Shown one piece after another: positions 6,208 through 7,840 of a stretch of 7,840 bases of DNA. The stretch is from Burkholderiales bacterium (lineage in GTDB: Bacteria; Pseudomonadota; Gammaproteobacteria; Burkholderiales; Burkholderiaceae_C). The notes beneath the pieces were generated by a model, which was not told the origin of the DNA, searched no databases, and worked only from the letters and a program-made list of their open reading frames with translations. Made by a program: the position numbers and the translations under genes. The stretch spans positions 1 to 7,840 of the forward strand of contig CANFYD010000156.1 in NCBI GenBank assembly GCA_947450745.1, written 5' to 3'. Position 1 is the first letter of the stretch, and each line of letters opens with the position of its first letter.

Positions 6208-6894
6208 TCAGATCTTGCGACGGCGCAACCAAGCGACCGCCAACAGCCCACCCAACATCAGCGCCATCGAGCCCGGCTCGGGCACGGGAGTGGTGGGGGT
6301 GTAGATCGGAGCGCCGCTCGGGGTCAGCGTCACCACGGTGGTCGTGAGCAGCCCTGCGTCATTGGTGTGGCTGACTGTCTGCTTGAAATCGGCATATTTT
6401 CCGTAAGCGTCGTCGCTGCTGCCGTTGCAGGCCAGGCAAGTCAGCACCGGCAGGCCACCGGCATACATGAACTGGAAGCTGTTGCCGCCGGCGGCAAGCA
6501 GCGAGTTGAAGCTCTGGTTGCTGGAGGTGTTGGTCGTCCAGCCCACCACGGCACCGTCCAGAACCTTCAGCGAAAAAATCTTCAGATCAAAGGCTTTGGT
6601 TTCACTCTGCGAGGACGCGTTATCGATGAGCGTCAATTGCGCATGGCCGGTGATCGGGCCGCAGGTGCTGATCAAGGAATAGTCGCCCGAAGCGCTGCCG
6701 AAACAGCTGTCCGCCACATTGAATTTGAACGTCCCGGCATAGGACAGCTGCGGCAACACCGGGCCAAACGCGGGGTCGAACACTTCGCTGATTGCACCCG
6801 CTCGGGCCAGGCCAGCGCCGGTCATCGCCCCTCCCACAAGCAGAGCCAGGGCCAAGCCCCGATGAAGAAAATTCCGGGTGAGCGTTGATTTCAT
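6208..6894 (-). CDS. PEP-CTERM sorting-signal exported protein
   Basis: Secreted protein of 228 residues with a C-terminal PEP-CTERM tag. The N-terminus is a Sec signal peptide (basic MKSTLTRNFLHR, hydrophobic core to about residue 28, likely cleavage after ARA at 30-32). The C-terminus is VPEPGS (204-209), a hydrophobic segment and the basic tail RRRK. This is the signal recognised by an exosortase (EpsH/XrtA type), which cuts the tag and passes the protein to the cell surface or biofilm matrix. No exosortase gene is in the window. The mature part is Ser/Thr/Gly-rich with four cysteines (C64, C78, and the pair C153/C156 in LTCLAC); I do not recognise a catalytic domain, so its role is unknown. 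The ATG at 6894 is chosen because AGGAAG lies five bases upstream; a frame extension to 7035 is non-coding in character. It is convergent with the large plus-strand gene, 45 bases apart, with no clear terminator between. Confidence 0.9.
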   Translation of the reverse strand: MKSTLTRNFLHRGLALALLVGGAMTGAGLARAGAISEVFDPAFGPVLPQLSYAGTFKFNVADSCFGSASGDYSLISTCGPITGHAQLTLIDNASSQSETKAFDLKIFSLKVLDGAVVGWTTNTSSNQSFNSLLAAGGNSFQFMYAGGLPVLTCLACNGSSDDAYGKYADFKQTVSHTNDAGLLTTTVVTLTPSGAPIYTPTTPVPEPGSMALMLGGLLAVAWLRRRKI

Positions 6895-6899
6895 GTGAG

Positions 6900-6905
6900 C
6901 TTCCT
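6900..6905 (-). promoter_or_regulatory. Ribosome binding site of the PEP-CTERM gene
   Basis: AGGAAG on the minus strand, five bases before the ATG at 6894. It fixes the start directly ahead of a typical signal peptide and argues against the longer open frame reaching 7035. Confidence 0.75.
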
Positions 6906-7096
6906 GATGCGTGTGGCGGCTGTGGTCGGATTGAAACCTGCTCAATCCTGTGGCGGCCAATCGAGATGTCGGCTTTGCCGTCGGCAGGATAACGAGAAAT
7001 CGTGACGTCAAGGCGACCTGGCTCGAATCCAGCACGTACCCCCCTAGATCAAGGTCGCGTCAAAGTCGAACACAGACCTGCTCAGCCGAACTCAAC
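6906..7096 (-). promoter_or_regulatory. Upstream region of the PEP-CTERM gene
   Basis: Non-coding stretch between the acyltransferase stop and the PEP-CTERM start. On the minus strand it holds TTGACG (7006-7011) and TATCCT (6986-6991), but the 14-base spacing is too short for an ordinary sigma70 promoter. Also present are a palindrome TGACGTCA (7003-7010), a short inverted repeat TGCCGTCGGCA (6977-6987) and a C-run element GTACCCCCCTAG (7036-7047, plus-strand reading). No rho-independent terminator for the acyltransferase gene is visible. The promoter itself cannot be placed with confidence. Confidence 0.35.
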
Positions 7097-7840
7097 TCAA
7101 TGCAGACTATCGGCCAGCCCTTGCTCGATCACCGCTCGCAAATGCTCCGCCAGCGCGCGCCGGTCGGCGTGGGCCGTACCCATCGCAGGCAAGATTTGCA
7201 CCTGCACGCCCAGGCCGCGCGCCGAGGCCACGCGCCACAGGCTTTGCACCAGCGAGGTGTCGCCAATGAAGCGGGCCGACGAACTGAAGCGCTCGCCCGG
7301 CTCGTACCAGCGCAGCACCAGCGGCTGCAACGGTATTTCGGTGGAAATCGCGGCTTGCAGCAGGTTGCCGTGGAAGGGCAAGAGCTCGGGGCCGGCACCG
7401 GTCGTACCCTCGGGGAACACCGCCACCGTGTCACCGGCCTTCAAGGCTTCGGCCGTTTGGTGGACGACGCGCAGCGCATCGCGCTTGCTGGCGCGCTCGA
7501 TGAACAGCGTGCCCACACCTTCGACCAACAGTCCGACGATGGGCCAATGCCGCACGTCGGCCTTGGACACAAAGCGCGCTTCCGGCAGCACCGCATGCAC
7601 GGCCGCGATGTCCAGCCAGGACACATGGTTGGACACCACCAACTTAGCCCCCGCCTTGGCCTGGCCCTGCACCGTCAACTGCGCGCCCAGAATACTCAGC
7701 ATCTGGCGCGACCAGCGCTGAATGTGGGCCTGGCGCGCGGCCTTGTCGAGCGCGCCAAAGCGCAGCTTGATCAACAGCAGGCCGAACAGCACATGCAGGC
7801 TGAAGCGCAGCAGCCGCGCCACGGCGATCAGACTGCGCAA
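7097..7840 (-). CDS. PlsC-type lysophospholipid acyltransferase (1-acyl-glycerol-3-phosphate acyltransferase family), start at or beyond right edge
   Basis: Membrane-associated acyltransferase that transfers an acyl chain to a lysophospholipid, in the standard case lysophosphatidic acid to phosphatidic acid in glycerophospholipid synthesis. The open frame reaches the right edge with 247 visible residues, so nearly the whole protein is present. Seen: a hydrophobic N-terminal segment (about 5-25); block I NHVSWLD (71-77) with the HX4D catalytic pair H72 and D77; block II-like GTLFIERA (110-117); block III FPEGTT (142-147); and a block IV-like stretch IPLQPLVLRWY. The only start-like codon in view near the edge is a TTG at 7840, which is probably accidental; the true start is likely just outside. 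It lies 202 bases upstream of the PEP-CTERM gene on the same strand, with no evidence of functional linkage. Members of this family also acylate ornithine lipids or other lysophospholipids, so the exact substrate is not certain. Confidence 0.88.
   Translation of the reverse strand: MRSLIAVARLLRFSLHVLFGLLLIKLRFGALDKAARQAHIQRWSRQMLSILGAQLTVQGQAKAGAKLVVSNHVSWLDIAAVHAVLPEARFVSKADVRHWPIVGLLVEGVGTLFIERASKRDALRVVHQTAEALKAGDTVAVFPEGTTGAGPELLPFHGNLLQAAISTEIPLQPLVLRWYEPGERFSSSARFIGDTSLVQSLWRVASARGLGVQVQILPAMGTAHADRRALAEHLRAVIEQGLADSLH

Noticed and set aside
6895..7035. N-terminal extension of the PEP-CTERM frame to 7035
   Set aside because: The 47 extra residues would precede a normal signal peptide, and a good ribosome site lies just before the ATG at 6894.

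Overview
The window looks like a stretch of a GC-rich betaproteobacterial chromosome, probably Burkholderiales of the Rubrivivax/Leptothrix/Roseateles kind. This rests on base composition, on the kinds of genes present (a PEP-CTERM exported protein, a cyclase-like/STAND/TPR protein) and on general protein resemblance. It is inference; no marker gene is present. Coding density is high, with seven protein genes and no RNA gene, insertion sequence or CRISPR array seen.

Positions 1-3106, minus strand: four co-directional genes. Read in the direction of transcription they are a GAF-SpoIIE/PP2C phosphatase (RsbU-like), a single-domain STAS protein (RsbV/SpoIIAA-like), a HATPase_c protein kinase (RsbW/SpoIIAB-like), and the N-terminal two thirds or so of a SulP/SLC26 anion transporter that runs off the left edge. 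The first three are a complete partner-switching set: the phosphatase would dephosphorylate the STAS protein, which would then bind the kinase and release the kinase's other partner. No sigma factor or other output protein is present, so the output is unknown. In the 128-base gap between phosphatase and STAS gene lies a sigma70-like promoter. Directly upstream of it is a direct repeat that matches the enterobacterial PHO-box consensus at 15 of 18 positions. The downstream genes may therefore have their own, possibly phosphate-linked, control.

Positions 3107-3324: a divergent intergenic region serving the phosphatase gene (leftward) and a large gene (rightward).

Positions 3325-6162, plus strand: a 945-residue signalling protein with a class III cyclase-like domain whose catalytic residues are partly changed, a STAND-type NTPase with a winged helix, and a TPR tail. 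A four-unit 9-bp in-frame repeat lies inside the winged-helix region.

Positions 6208-7840, minus strand: a small secreted PEP-CTERM protein, convergent with the large gene, and upstream of it a PlsC-type lysophospholipid acyltransferase whose start is at or just beyond the right edge. A 202-base gap with a C-rich element lies between them.
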